A stretch of 60,744 nucleotides of DNA, taken from Curtobacterium luteum. Lineage in GTDB: Bacteria > Actinomycetota > Actinomycetes > Actinomycetales > Microbacteriaceae. Position 1 is the stretch's first letter. Each line of letters starts with the position of its first letter. Below are positions 18,451 through 25,870 of the stretch, piece after piece. The translations under genes were made by a program, and so were the position numbers. Under the pieces are notes generated by a model. It saw only the letters and a list, made by a program, of their open reading frames with translations, was not told the origin of the DNA and searched no databases. The stretch spans positions 1-60,744 of the forward strand of contig NZ_LDQC01000082.1 in NCBI RefSeq assembly GCF_001475545.1, written 5' to 3'.

Positions 18451-19476
18451 CTACTTCGCGTCGGCCTCCACGGCCTCCTTCGGCTGGCCGGTCGGGGTCA
18501 GCCCGCGCTCCTGCCGCTTCTTCGAGACCACCAGCGAGGCGACCGTCGCCACTGCGATCGTCAGCGCGATGAAGCTCAGCGAGAACCAGATCGGGATCTC
18601 GGGCGCCCACTCGATGTGCTCACCGCCGTTGATGAACGGCAGCTCGTTGACGTGCATCGCGTGGAACACGAGCTTCACACCGATGAAGGCGAGGATGACC
18701 GCGAGGCCCTGGCCGAGGTAGATGAGGCGCTCGAGCAGTCCCGCGATCAGGAAGTAGAGCTGGCGGAGGCCGAGGAGCGAGAACGCGTTCGCGGTGAACA
18801 CGATGAACGCGTCCTGCGTCAGACCGAAGATCGCCGGGATCGAGTCGAGGGCGAACAGCACGTCGGTCAGGCCGATCGCGACCATGACGAGGAGCATCGG
18901 GGTGAAGAGGCGCTTGCCGTCGATCTTCGCGGTGAGCTTGTCGCCGTGGTAGTCGTCGGTCGTCGGGATCACCTTGCGCAGCGTCCGGATGAGCTTCGAG
19001 TCACCCTCGGAGTCGTCGTGACCGCCGCCCTTCGCCTGCGACCACGCGAGCCAGAACAGCAGCGCGCCGAACAGGTAGAACACCCACGAGAAGTTCTCGA
19101 TGATCGTCACACCGAGGGCGATGAACACACCACGGGCGACGAGGGCGATCGCGACGCCCACCAGCAGGACCTTCTGCTGGTACTCCTTCGGCACCGCGAA
19201 GCTCGTCATGATGATGAGGAAGACGAACAGGTTGTCGACCGACAGTGCCTTCTCGGTCAGCCAGCCGGCGAAGTACTCGCCACCGGCCTGACCACCGCCG
19301 AAGACGAGGATGCCGACGCCGAACAGGATGGCGAGCCCGACGTAGAACGCGGACCAGAACGCCGATTCCTTGATGTGCGGGACGTGCGGCGTGCGCACGT
19401 GCGAGTAGAAGTCGAACACCAGCAGCGCGAGGATGCCTGCGATGGTGAGGAGCCAGACGAAGAGTGGGACGTCCAC
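18451..19476 (-). CDS. TerC/Alx family membrane protein (probable Mn2+ exporter)
   Basis: Integral membrane protein of the TerC/Alx family, 341 residues, with about nine hydrophobic helices. Two acidic intramembrane motifs typical of the family are visible: KALSVDNLFVFLII near residues 80-93 and GLTDVLFALDSIPAIFG near 200. Family members export Mn2+ (E. coli Alx, Bacillus TerC homologues). The GTG start at 19476 has a clean CCTGAAGGAAACCC leader. The Mn-riboswitch directly upstream strongly supports manganese as substrate. Confidence 0.9.
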   Translation of the reverse strand: MDVPLFVWLLTIAGILALLVFDFYSHVRTPHVPHIKESAFWSAFYVGLAILFGVGILVFGGGQAGGEYFAGWLTEKALSVDNLFVFLIIMTSFAVPKEYQQKVLLVGVAIALVARGVFIALGVTIIENFSWVFYLFGALLFWLAWSQAKGGGHDDSEGDSKLIRTLRKVIPTTDDYHGDKLTAKIDGKRLFTPMLLVMVAIGLTDVLFALDSIPAIFGLTQDAFIVFTANAFSLLGLRQLYFLIAGLLERLIYLGQGLAVILAFIGVKLVFHAMHVNELPFINGGEHIEWAPEIPIWFSLSFIALTIAVATVASLVVSKKRQERGLTPTGQPKEAVEADAK

Positions 19477-19522
19477 GGGTTTCCTTCAGGTCGAGGGCGC
19501 AACCGGGATCGGGTACGCCGAG

Positions 19523-19640
19523 GCCTGAAGGTCTCTTCCGCCCGACGGTCCGTGTGACGGTCCGTGGGCCGGCGCCCCGGGTCCGGATCGATCCGGGCCG
19601 TACTGACGAGGTCACCGAGGAGGAATACTCCCCTTCAGGA
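19523..19640 (-). promoter_or_regulatory. yybP-ykoY manganese riboswitch upstream of terC
   Basis: On the minus strand the hallmark GGGGAGTA (19633-19626) follows P1 strand CCTGAAGG (19639-19632). A second conserved block CGTCAGTACGG lies at 19608-19598, and the domain closes with GAGACCTTCAGG, whose CCTTCAGG (19531-19524) is the exact complement of the first P1 strand. The identical CCTGAAGG occurs again at 19490-19483 as the terC Shine-Dalgarno region. The P1 3' strand can therefore pair either with P1 5' (site exposed) or with the ribosome binding site (site hidden). The family senses Mn2+; the switching model is inferred from this duplication. Confidence 0.85.
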
Positions 19641-19644
19641 GTCG

Positions 19645-19650
19645 AGGATA
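19645..19650 (-). promoter_or_regulatory. -10 box for riboswitch-terC transcript
   Basis: TATCCT on the minus strand. Its spacing places the transcript start within a few bases of the first riboswitch stem strand at 19639. It lies back to back with the ftsY promoter box. Confidence 0.5.
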
Positions 19651-19678
19651 CCGGGCACGGCGCACACCCGCCGCGCCC

Positions 19679-19684
19679 TAAGCT
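19679..19684 (+). promoter_or_regulatory. -10 box for leaderless ftsY
   Basis: TAAGCT six bases before the ATG at 19691; no ribosome binding site between. Confidence 0.6.
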
Positions 19685-19690
19685 GGGAAC

Positions 19691-20560
19691 ATGGCGAGTT
19701 CCTGGTCACTGTCCTCCCGGCTGCGCGGGCTGTTCCAGCGCAAGACGATCGACGAGACCACCTGGGACGACCTCGAGACGGCGCTCATCGGCGCCGACTT
19801 CGGGCCGGACATCTCCGAGGCGATCATCGAGGACCTCCACGAGCGCGTCGACCGGTACGGCACGACGGACCCCGCCGACCTGCAGCGCATGCTCCGCGAG
19901 GTCCTCGAGGAACGGCTGTCCAAGCTCGACACCACGCTGAAGCTCAGCAACCGGCCGGCCGTCGTGCTCGTCGTCGGCGTGAACGGCGTCGGCAAGACCA
20001 CCACGATCGGCAAGTTCGCGAAGTTCCTCAAGACGTACGACCGCACCGTCGTCGTCGGTGCCGCGGACACGTTCCGCGCGGCAGCGGTCGAGCAGGTCGC
20101 GACGTGGGCCGAGCGCGCCGGCGTCGACGTGGTGCGACCCGCGCAACCCGGACAGGACCCGGCGTCGGTGGCCTACCAGACGGTCGAGAAGGCGATGCGC
20201 GAGGGTACGGAGATCGTCGTCATCGACACCGCGGGTCGGCTGCACACCAAGGCCGGGTTGATGGACGAGCTGTCGAAGATCAAGCGCGTGGTGGAGAAGC
20301 AGACCGAGATCGCCGAGGTGCTCCTCGTGCTCGACGCCACCACGGGGCAGAACGGGCTCGCGCAGGCGCAGGCGTTCATCGAGGGCGCGGGCGTCACCGG
20401 ACTCGTCATCACGAAGCTCGACGGGTCCGCGAAGGCCGGGTTCGTGCTGAGCGTGCAGGAGAAGACCGGCATCCCGATCAAGCTCATCGGGCAGGGCGAG
20501 GGCATCAACGACCTCACGGGCTTCACCCCGCACGTGTTCGTGCAGAACCTCGTCGGCTGA
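19691..20560 (+). CDS. ftsY: Signal recognition particle receptor FtsY
   Basis: SRP receptor GTPase that docks SRP-ribosome complexes at the membrane. NG domain only: N-domain helices at 1-85, P-loop GVNGVGKTTTIGK near 96-108, then DTAGRLHTKAGLM and the TKLDGSAKAGFVLS guanine-specificity motif. At 289 residues it lacks the long acidic A domain of E. coli FtsY, so membrane contact must rely on the short N-terminal helix. Divergent from terC and leaderless. Its partner ffh lies at 22859. Confidence 0.95.
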   Translation: MASSWSLSSRLRGLFQRKTIDETTWDDLETALIGADFGPDISEAIIEDLHERVDRYGTTDPADLQRMLREVLEERLSKLDTTLKLSNRPAVVLVVGVNGVGKTTTIGKFAKFLKTYDRTVVVGAADTFRAAAVEQVATWAERAGVDVVRPAQPGQDPASVAYQTVEKAMREGTEIVVIDTAGRLHTKAGLMDELSKIKRVVEKQTEIAEVLLVLDATTGQNGLAQAQAFIEGAGVTGLVITKLDGSAKAGFVLSVQEKTGIPIKLIGQGEGINDLTGFTPHVFVQNLVG

Positions 20561-20690
20561 GACGGCTCCGCGCCCGAGCATCTCCGGGGGTTGCTCGACA
20601 CCTGTCCGGGAACGCGGTCACCCCGCGACGAGTAGCGTCTCGGTCGGCCCGGGCATCCGCTCGGTCTCGTTCCAGGGATTGGAGACCCCC

Positions 20691-20849
20691 ATGCCCGCAC
20701 TGCTGATCATCGCGATCATCGTCGGCCTCGTCCTGCTCTTCAGCGGCATCTTCGTCGGTGCCCTCAAGTTCCTGCTCTGGGTGGGGCTCGTGATCGTGAT
20801 CCTCGCCATCATCGGGTGGCTGCTCCGGAGCATCCGCGGTCGCGCCTGA
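20691..20849 (+). CDS. 52-residue hydrophobic membrane peptide
   Basis: Short ORF of 52 codons, ATG 20691 to TGA 20847-20849. Two predicted transmembrane segments (about residues 3-24 and 26-45), a single Lys between them and a basic tail RSIRGRA. GGAG in GGATTGGAGACCCCC precedes the ATG, and a TAGCGT box lies at 20633-20638. It resembles the small two-helix membrane peptides common in actinobacteria; function unknown. A terminator-like perfect palindrome follows 16 nt after the stop, supporting a real transcription unit. Confidence 0.7.
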   Translation: MPALLIIAIIVGLVLLFSGIFVGALKFLLWVGLVIVILAIIGWLLRSIRGRA

Positions 20850-20865
20850 CGCGACGCGACCCACT

Positions 20866-20913
20866 GACGGACGGGAGGCGCGGTGCCAGCTGGCACCGCG
20901 CCTCCCGTCCGTC
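20866..20913. terminator. Perfect 48-bp palindrome
   Basis: Both 24-bp halves are exactly complementary with no spacer; the left half contains GGACGGGAGGCGCGG and the centre is CCAGCTGG. Lies between the convergent small membrane ORF and lipA. No T-tract. Probably a bidirectional terminator of the dispersed family. Confidence 0.75.
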
Positions 20914-20926
20914 GTGTGGTGCGGAC

Positions 20927-20997
20927 CCGAGACTCGGCTGGGCGGACAGCTTCGTGGTCGGCCCGTCGCGAAACTGTCCGCAGGGCCGAGTCTCGGC
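20927..20997. repeat. Dispersed 71-bp palindromic element, copy 3
   Basis: Outer arms CCGAGACTCGGC and GCCGAGTCTCGG, inner arms GCGGACAGCTTCG and CGAAACTGTCCGC. Same family as 6442 and 18279, again between convergent genes and 13 bp from a palindrome of the other family. Confidence 0.8.
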
Positions 20998-21027
20998 ACT
21001 CGACCTGGCCCCGTGCGTCGGCGCGCC

Positions 21028-22011
21028 TCAGACGGCCTGCCGGCCGGCCGGCGCCTCCAGCAGGTGTGAGAGGTGCTCCGGGACCGAGCCGCCGCGCGCC
21101 ACCGTCGCCCGCGCCCAGAGCCGGCCCGCCCGGTAGGACGACCGCACGAGCGGCCCGGCGAGCACGCCCGAGAACCCGATGTCCTCGGCGATCTCGCGGA
21201 GGTCGACGAACTCCTCCGGCTTCACCCAGCGCGCGACCGGCAGGTGCCGCGGCGACGGCCGGAGGTACTGCGTCAGCGTGATGATGTCCGTGCCGGCCTC
21301 GTACAGCTGCTCGAGTGCGTCGATGACCTCGTGCCGCTCCTCGCCCATGCCGAGGATGAGGTTGGACTTCGTCACGAGCCCCGCATCCCGACCCTGCGTG
21401 ATGACGTCGAGCGAGCGCTCGAAGCGGAACGCCGGACGGATCCGCTTGAAGATCCGCGGGACGGTCTCGACGTTGTGCGCGAAGACCTCGGGCCGCGCAT
21501 CGAACACCTGGCCGAGCTGGTCCGGGCGGCCGTTGAAGTCCGGCACGAGGATCTCGACGCCGGTGCCGGGGGAGTGCTCGTGGATCTGCCGGATCGTCTC
21601 GGCGTAGAGCCAGGCCCCGCCGTCGTCGAGGTCGTCCCGCGCGACCCCGGTCACGGTCGCGTACTTGAGGCCCATCGACACGACCGAGTCCGCCACGCGC
21701 CGGGGCTCCCCGCGGTCGAGCGGGCTCGGCTTGCCGGTGTCGATCTGGCAGAAGTCGCAGCGCCGGGTGCACTGCGAGCCGCCGATGAGGAACGTCGCCT
21801 CGCGGTCCTCCCAGCACTCGAAGATGTTCGGGCAGCCGGCCTCCTGGCAGACGGTGTGCAGCTGCTTGTCCCGGACCAGCGCGGACAGGTCGCGGAACTC
21901 CGGCCCCTGCGTCGCGCGGGTCTTGATCCACGCGGGCTTCGTCTCGATGGGCGTCTCGGCGTTGCGCGCTTCGACGCGCAGCATGCGCCGGCCTTCCGGG
22001 GCGATGGTCAT
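21028..22011 (-). CDS. lipA: Lipoyl synthase
   Basis: Radical-SAM enzyme that inserts two sulfurs into octanoylated proteins to make lipoate. Auxiliary-cluster cysteines in [12 protein letters not shown] and radical-[11 protein letters not shown] are both visible, as is the C-terminal RSSYRAG with the cluster-ligating serine. The ATG at 22011 overlaps the lipB stop (ATGA) and gives 327 residues; the longer frame upstream belongs to lipB shadow. lipB-lipA order is the usual actinobacterial one. Confidence 0.96.
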   Translation of the reverse strand: MTIAPEGRRMLRVEARNAETPIETKPAWIKTRATQGPEFRDLSALVRDKQLHTVCQEAGCPNIFECWEDREATFLIGGSQCTRRCDFCQIDTGKPSPLDRGEPRRVADSVVSMGLKYATVTGVARDDLDDGGAWLYAETIRQIHEHSPGTGVEILVPDFNGRPDQLGQVFDARPEVFAHNVETVPRIFKRIRPAFRFERSLDVITQGRDAGLVTKSNLILGMGEERHEVIDALEQLYEAGTDIITLTQYLRPSPRHLPVARWVKPEEFVDLREIAEDIGFSGVLAGPLVRSSYRAGRLWARATVARGGSVPEHLSHLLEAPAGRQAV

Positions 22012-22763
22012 GCGGGGACCTCCTGCGGGTGGGTGGTGCGGTCGGGGACGGACGGGAGGCGCGGCTCGCCCCTCGCGGGCCGGTCCGGGTCGGCGGGGTG
22101 GCCGGCTGTTGCGATCCGTCGGCCTGCGTGCATCCCGTCGAGAGCCGCCTGCACGAGTGGTGCGACGCGATCGGCGACTGCGTCCACGGTGACGGCACGT
22201 CCGGCCGCGCGGCTCAGGGTCGTGACCCCGGCGTCGGCGATGCCGCACGGCACGATCGCTGCGTAGGCGCCGAGGCCGTTGTCGCAGTTGATCGCGATGC
22301 CGTGGCTCGTGACCCCCTCGGCGACGTGCAGACCGATCGCTCCCACCTTGTCGTGGTTCGAGCCGTCGGCGCGGGGGACCCAGGCTCCGCTGCGGCCGTC
22401 GACCCGTTCGGCCGTGACACCCACGGCGGCGGCCGCGTCGATGAGCACCTGTTCGAGGTCACGGACCCACGCCACGACGTCGAGCGGCTGCGCCAACCGG
22501 ACGATCGGGTAGGCGACGAGCTGCCCGGGTCCGTGCCAGGTGATGCGACCACCGCGGTCGACCTCGACCACGGGGGAGCCGTCGGTCGGCAGGTCGCTCG
22601 GTTCGGTCCGACGCCCCGCGGTGTACACGGACGGGTGCTCACAGAGGACGAGTGCGCCCGGGGAGCGGCCGGTGACGACGTCGGCGCGCAACCGTCGTTG
22701 CAGTGCGAGGCCCTGGGTGTAGTCGAGCAGCCCCGGCACCCGGACGATCTCGAGTTCCGGCAT
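22008..22763 (-). CDS. lipB: Octanoyl-[acyl-carrier-protein]:protein N-octanoyltransferase
   Basis: Transfers octanoate from ACP to lipoyl domains, feeding LipA. Motifs [17 protein letters not shown] near residues 72-88, catalytic lysine in [10 protein letters not shown], and catalytic cysteine in VPCGIAD. 251 residues; the last ~25 are a polar, proline-rich tail. Part of the tail's coding DNA (22047-22064) is identical to 18 bases of the left arm of the 48-bp palindrome at 20866, so the C-terminus may have been extended by a repeat half. ATG start at 22763. Confidence 0.95.
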   Translation of the reverse strand: MPELEIVRVPGLLDYTQGLALQRRLRADVVTGRSPGALVLCEHPSVYTAGRRTEPSDLPTDGSPVVEVDRGGRITWHGPGQLVAYPIVRLAQPLDVVAWVRDLEQVLIDAAAAVGVTAERVDGRSGAWVPRADGSNHDKVGAIGLHVAEGVTSHGIAINCDNGLGAYAAIVPCGIADAGVTTLSRAAGRAVTVDAVADRVAPLVQAALDGMHAGRRIATAGHPADPDRPARGEPRLPSVPDRTTHPQEVPA

Positions 22764-22843
22764 GGGCGTCAGCGTACGCCGGTTTCTGGACGGCGTACAA
22801 CAACCGCGCTCCGGTCCGGTCGGGACGGTCGGTGGTCGCCTTG

Positions 22844-22849
22844 TAGAAT
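22844..22849 (+). promoter_or_regulatory. -10 box for ffh
   Basis: TAGAAT nine bases before the ATG at 22859, leaving room for at most a 2-3 nt leader and no ribosome binding site. Confidence 0.6.
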
Positions 22850-22858
22850 CGACGGATC

Positions 22859-24421
22859 ATGGCGCAATTCGGTTCACTCTCCGACCGGCTGACAGAGACC
22901 TTCCGCAACCTGCGGAGCAAGGGTCGCCTGTCCCCGTCCGACGTCGACGGCACCGTCCGCGAGATCCGGCGGGCGCTCCTCGACGCCGACGTCGCGCTCG
23001 AGGTCGTCAAGTCCTTCACCGCCTCCGTCCGCGAGCGTGCACTCTCGGACGAGGTGAACAAGGCGCTCAACCCGGCGCAGCAGGTCGTCCAGATCGTCAA
23101 CGAGGAACTGGTCGGCATCCTCGGCGGGCAGCAGCGTCGCCTCGAGTTCGCGAAGCGTCCGCCGACGGTGATCATGCTCGCCGGCCTCCAGGGTGCCGGC
23201 AAGACGACGCTCGCGGGCAAGCTGGGCAAGTGGCTCAAGAAGGACGGCCACACGCCCATGCTCGTCGCGGCCGACCTGCAGCGTCCGAACGCCGTGCAGC
23301 AGCTCCAGGTCGTGGGCGAGCAGGCGGGCGTGCACGTCTTCGCTCCCGAGCCCGGCAACGGTGTCGGCGACCCCGTGAAGGTCGCGAAGAACGCGATCAA
23401 GGCCGCGGTCGACCAGCAGTACGACACGGTCATCGTCGACACGGCCGGACGTCTCGGTGTGGACGCCGAGCTGATGAAGCAGGCCGCGAACATCCGCAAG
23501 GCCGTCGACCCCGACGAGGTCCTGTTCGTCATCGACGCGATGATCGGTCAGGACGCCGTGGCCACGGCCCGCGCCTTCCAGGAGGGCGTCGACTTCACCG
23601 GCGTCGTCCTGTCCAAGCTCGACGGTGACGCCCGCGGTGGTGCGGCCCTGTCGGTCGCGAGCATCACCGGCCGACCGATCATGTTCGCGTCGACGGGTGA
23701 AGGGCTCGACGACTTCGAGCCGTTCCACCCGGACCGCATGGCGAGCCGCATCCTCGACCTCGGCGACATCCTCTCCCTCATCGAGCAGGCCCAGCAGGCG
23801 TTCGACGAAGAAGAGGCGCGCGCCGTCGCCGAGAAGATCGCGAGCGACTCGTTCACGCTCGACGACTTCCTCGGCCAGATGCAGCAGCTCCGCAAGGCCG
23901 GATCGATCAAGGGCATGCTCGGCATGCTCCCCGGCGCGAAGGGCATGCGCGAGGCGCTCGACAACTTCGACGAGGGCGAGATCGTCCGGACCGAGGCGAT
24001 CATCCAGTCGATGACGAAGCAGGAGCGTCAGCTCCCGAAGCTCCTCAACGGCTCGCGTCGTCTCCGCATCGCGAAGGGTTCGGGCACGACGGTGACCGAG
24101 GTCAACGCGCTCGTCAACCGCTTCGAGCAGGCGGCGAAGATGATGAAGACCGTCGCTCGCGGTGGCGTCCCGCAGATGCCGGGCATGGGCCCGATCCCGG
24201 GCATGCACGGCGGCAAGAAGAAGCAGCAGCAGGGCGGCGCGAAGAAGAAGAAGGTCGGCAACCCCGCGAAGCGCGCGGCGCTCGCCTCGGGTGCGGCGGC
24301 GCAGCAGCAGCAGCAGGCGCCGCAGGGGTCCGGCTTCGGGTTCGGCGGTGCCAACGCGAAGAACCCGAAGGCGCCCACCGAGGAAGAGATGCAGTCGCTG
24401 CAGAAGTTCCTCGGTCGCTGA
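22859..24421 (+). CDS. ffh: Signal recognition particle protein Ffh
   Basis: SRP54 GTPase that binds signal peptides and SRP RNA. N domain, P-loop GLQGAGKTTLAGKLG near residues 108-122, DTAGRLGVD, and SKLDGDARGGAALS, followed by the methionine-rich M domain (about 330-450). The C-terminal ~70 residues are unusual low complexity: runs of Gly/Lys/Gln including KKKQQQ and a QQQQQ tract. The start is set by the promoter box; essentially leaderless. A long hairpin follows. Confidence 0.97.
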   Translation: MAQFGSLSDRLTETFRNLRSKGRLSPSDVDGTVREIRRALLDADVALEVVKSFTASVRERALSDEVNKALNPAQQVVQIVNEELVGILGGQQRRLEFAKRPPTVIMLAGLQGAGKTTLAGKLGKWLKKDGHTPMLVAADLQRPNAVQQLQVVGEQAGVHVFAPEPGNGVGDPVKVAKNAIKAAVDQQYDTVIVDTAGRLGVDAELMKQAANIRKAVDPDEVLFVIDAMIGQDAVATARAFQEGVDFTGVVLSKLDGDARGGAALSVASITGRPIMFASTGEGLDDFEPFHPDRMASRILDLGDILSLIEQAQQAFDEEEARAVAEKIASDSFTLDDFLGQMQQLRKAGSIKGMLGMLPGAKGMREALDNFDEGEIVRTEAIIQSMTKQERQLPKLLNGSRRLRIAKGSGTTVTEVNALVNRFEQAAKMMKTVARGGVPQMPGMGPIPGMHGGKKKQQQGGAKKKKVGNPAKRAALASGAAAQQQQQAPQGSGFGFGGANAKNPKAPTEEEMQSLQKFLGR

Positions 24422-24422
24422 C

Positions 24423-24492
24423 GCGACCAGCAGACAGACTGGAGGCCCGTGGCGACTTCGCCACGGGCCTCCAGTCTGTCTGCAGGGTCGCG
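24423..24492. terminator. Long two-part hairpin after ffh
   Basis: Central 24-bp perfect stem (24431-24454 with 24459-24482) containing CTGGAGGCCCGTGGC, extended outward by GCGACC (24423-24428) pairing with GGTCGC (24486-24491). Lies between convergent ffh and the ligase gene. No T-tract. Confidence 0.75.
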
Positions 24493-24536
24493 TTGCGCAA
24501 GTTCCTTCCCATGACGGCCGCGATGGAAGGCGGGAT

Positions 24537-24594
24537 CGGGCGTACCTGGCCGAACGGTTCGATCTGGTACGCCCGGAACGACCTGGTACGCCCG
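24537..24594. repeat. GGTACGCCCG repeat hairpin
   Basis: CGGGCGTACC at 24537-24546 faces two direct copies of its complement, GGTACGCCCG at 24566-24575 and 24585-24594, so two alternative hairpins can form. The first encloses a small CGAACGGTTCG palindrome. Function unknown; it lies just downstream of the ligase gene's stop. Confidence 0.65.
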
Positions 24595-24614
24595 AAACCG
24601 CCCGGGGCGGACGG

Positions 24615-25745
24615 CTAGAGCGAGTCGCGCAGCTCGGTGACCAGGTGGCGGACGACCGTGCGGAGGTCCCCGCCGTTCTCCTGCGCCACCGTGAGCTGCC
24701 GCTGGTACGACGCCCCCTGCTCGATCATCGTGTCGAGGTGGTGCAGCTCCGCCTGGCAGCCGAGCCGTTCCGCGATCGGGTCGAGTCGCTGGACGAGGTC
24801 GTGCACCTCATCGGTGACGAGTCGTTCGTCGCCGGCGGCGTTGGTGATGATCTCCGCCTCCATGCCGTAGCGGGCCGCGCGCCACTTGTTCTCACGGATG
24901 AACCACTGCTGCATGGACGGCAGGACCTCGCCGCGGTCGAGTCGGTCGGACAGCGCGGTGACGAGGCACTGGACGAACGCGGTGACCGCGCCGACCTCGT
25001 GCAGGGTCGAGATGCCGTCGGACACCCGGTTCTCGAGCGTGCCCCAGCCCGGTGAGGGGCGGATGTCCCAGCGGAGGTCCTTGAACCCGTCGATCACGCC
25101 GGTCTTGGTGAGGTCGTCGACGACCGTCTCGAAGCCGCTCCAGTCGCCGATGCCCGGCGGCAGCCCGCCGGTCGGGAGCTGCTGGAACATGAGCGCTCGG
25201 TTCGAGGCGTAGCCCGTGTCCGTGCCGCCCCAGAACGGGCTCGACGCGGTGAACGCCTGCAGGTGCGGGACGTACGCGAGCATCGCGTTCATGATCGGCA
25301 CGGCCTTGTCGCGGTCGTCGATGCCGACGTGCACGTGCACACCCCAGATGAGCATCTGCCGGCCCCACCAGCGCGTGCGGTCGATGAGCGTGTTGTAGTG
25401 CTCGCTGTCCGCCGTGATCTCCTGCTGGTCCCACTGCGCGAACGGATGCGTGCCGGAGCACATGACCTGGGCGTCGAGCGGCTCGGCGGCGTCGATCACC
25501 TCGCCGATGATCCCGGAGAGTTCCGACGTGGCTTCCTCGACGGTCGTGTGCACGCCCGTGACCACCTCGACGGTGTTCGTGAGGAGCTCCTCGGTGACCT
25601 TGTCCGGGTCACCGAGCCGCTCCTGCACCGCCCTGATCACCGCCGGAGCGCGTGGGGTGAGGTCGCCGGTGTCCCGGTCGACCAGCGGGAGTTCCCACTC
25701 GACACCGATGGTCGACGGGTGGGACTCTGTGAAGCGGATGTCCAT
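24615..25745 (-). CDS. YbdK-family carboxylate-amine ligase (glutamate-cysteine ligase type 2)
   Basis: GCS2-type ATP-dependent carboxylate-amine ligase. N-terminal STIGVEWELPLVDRDTG near residues 10-26, the GTHPFAQWDQQEIT block near 95, and WGVHVHVGID near 130 are family hallmarks. 376 residues from the ATG at 25745. E. coli YbdK has weak gamma-glutamylcysteine synthetase activity, but actinobacterial members' substrates are mostly undefined, so I do not assign one. Divergent from the accessory block. Confidence 0.88.
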   Translation of the reverse strand: MDIRFTESHPSTIGVEWELPLVDRDTGDLTPRAPAVIRAVQERLGDPDKVTEELLTNTVEVVTGVHTTVEEATSELSGIIGEVIDAAEPLDAQVMCSGTHPFAQWDQQEITADSEHYNTLIDRTRWWGRQMLIWGVHVHVGIDDRDKAVPIMNAMLAYVPHLQAFTASSPFWGGTDTGYASNRALMFQQLPTGGLPPGIGDWSGFETVVDDLTKTGVIDGFKDLRWDIRPSPGWGTLENRVSDGISTLHEVGAVTAFVQCLVTALSDRLDRGEVLPSMQQWFIRENKWRAARYGMEAEIITNAAGDERLVTDEVHDLVQRLDPIAERLGCQAELHHLDTMIEQGASYQRQLTVAQENGGDLRTVVRHLVTELRDSL

Positions 25746-25829
25746 GCGGCCATCCTGCCGGTCGGTTGTCGGACATGCACAAGGAACGCCGTCGCCGGTC
25801 GTGCACCTCGCTCCACCAAGTTGTTCCAT

Positions 25830-25844
25830 CACGGTACTACCGTG
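25830..25844. promoter_or_regulatory. Candidate operator upstream of the accessory block
   Basis: Perfect hexamer inverted repeat CACGGT-ACT-ACCGTG inside a wider TTCCA...TGGAA frame (25824-25847), 27 bp before the fusion gene. A possible -35 TTGTTC (25821) and -10 TGGAAT (25843) would straddle it. No regulator gene lies in the block. Confidence 0.45.
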
Positions 25845-25870
25845 GAATCGCTCACAGGGAAGAGGTCCGC

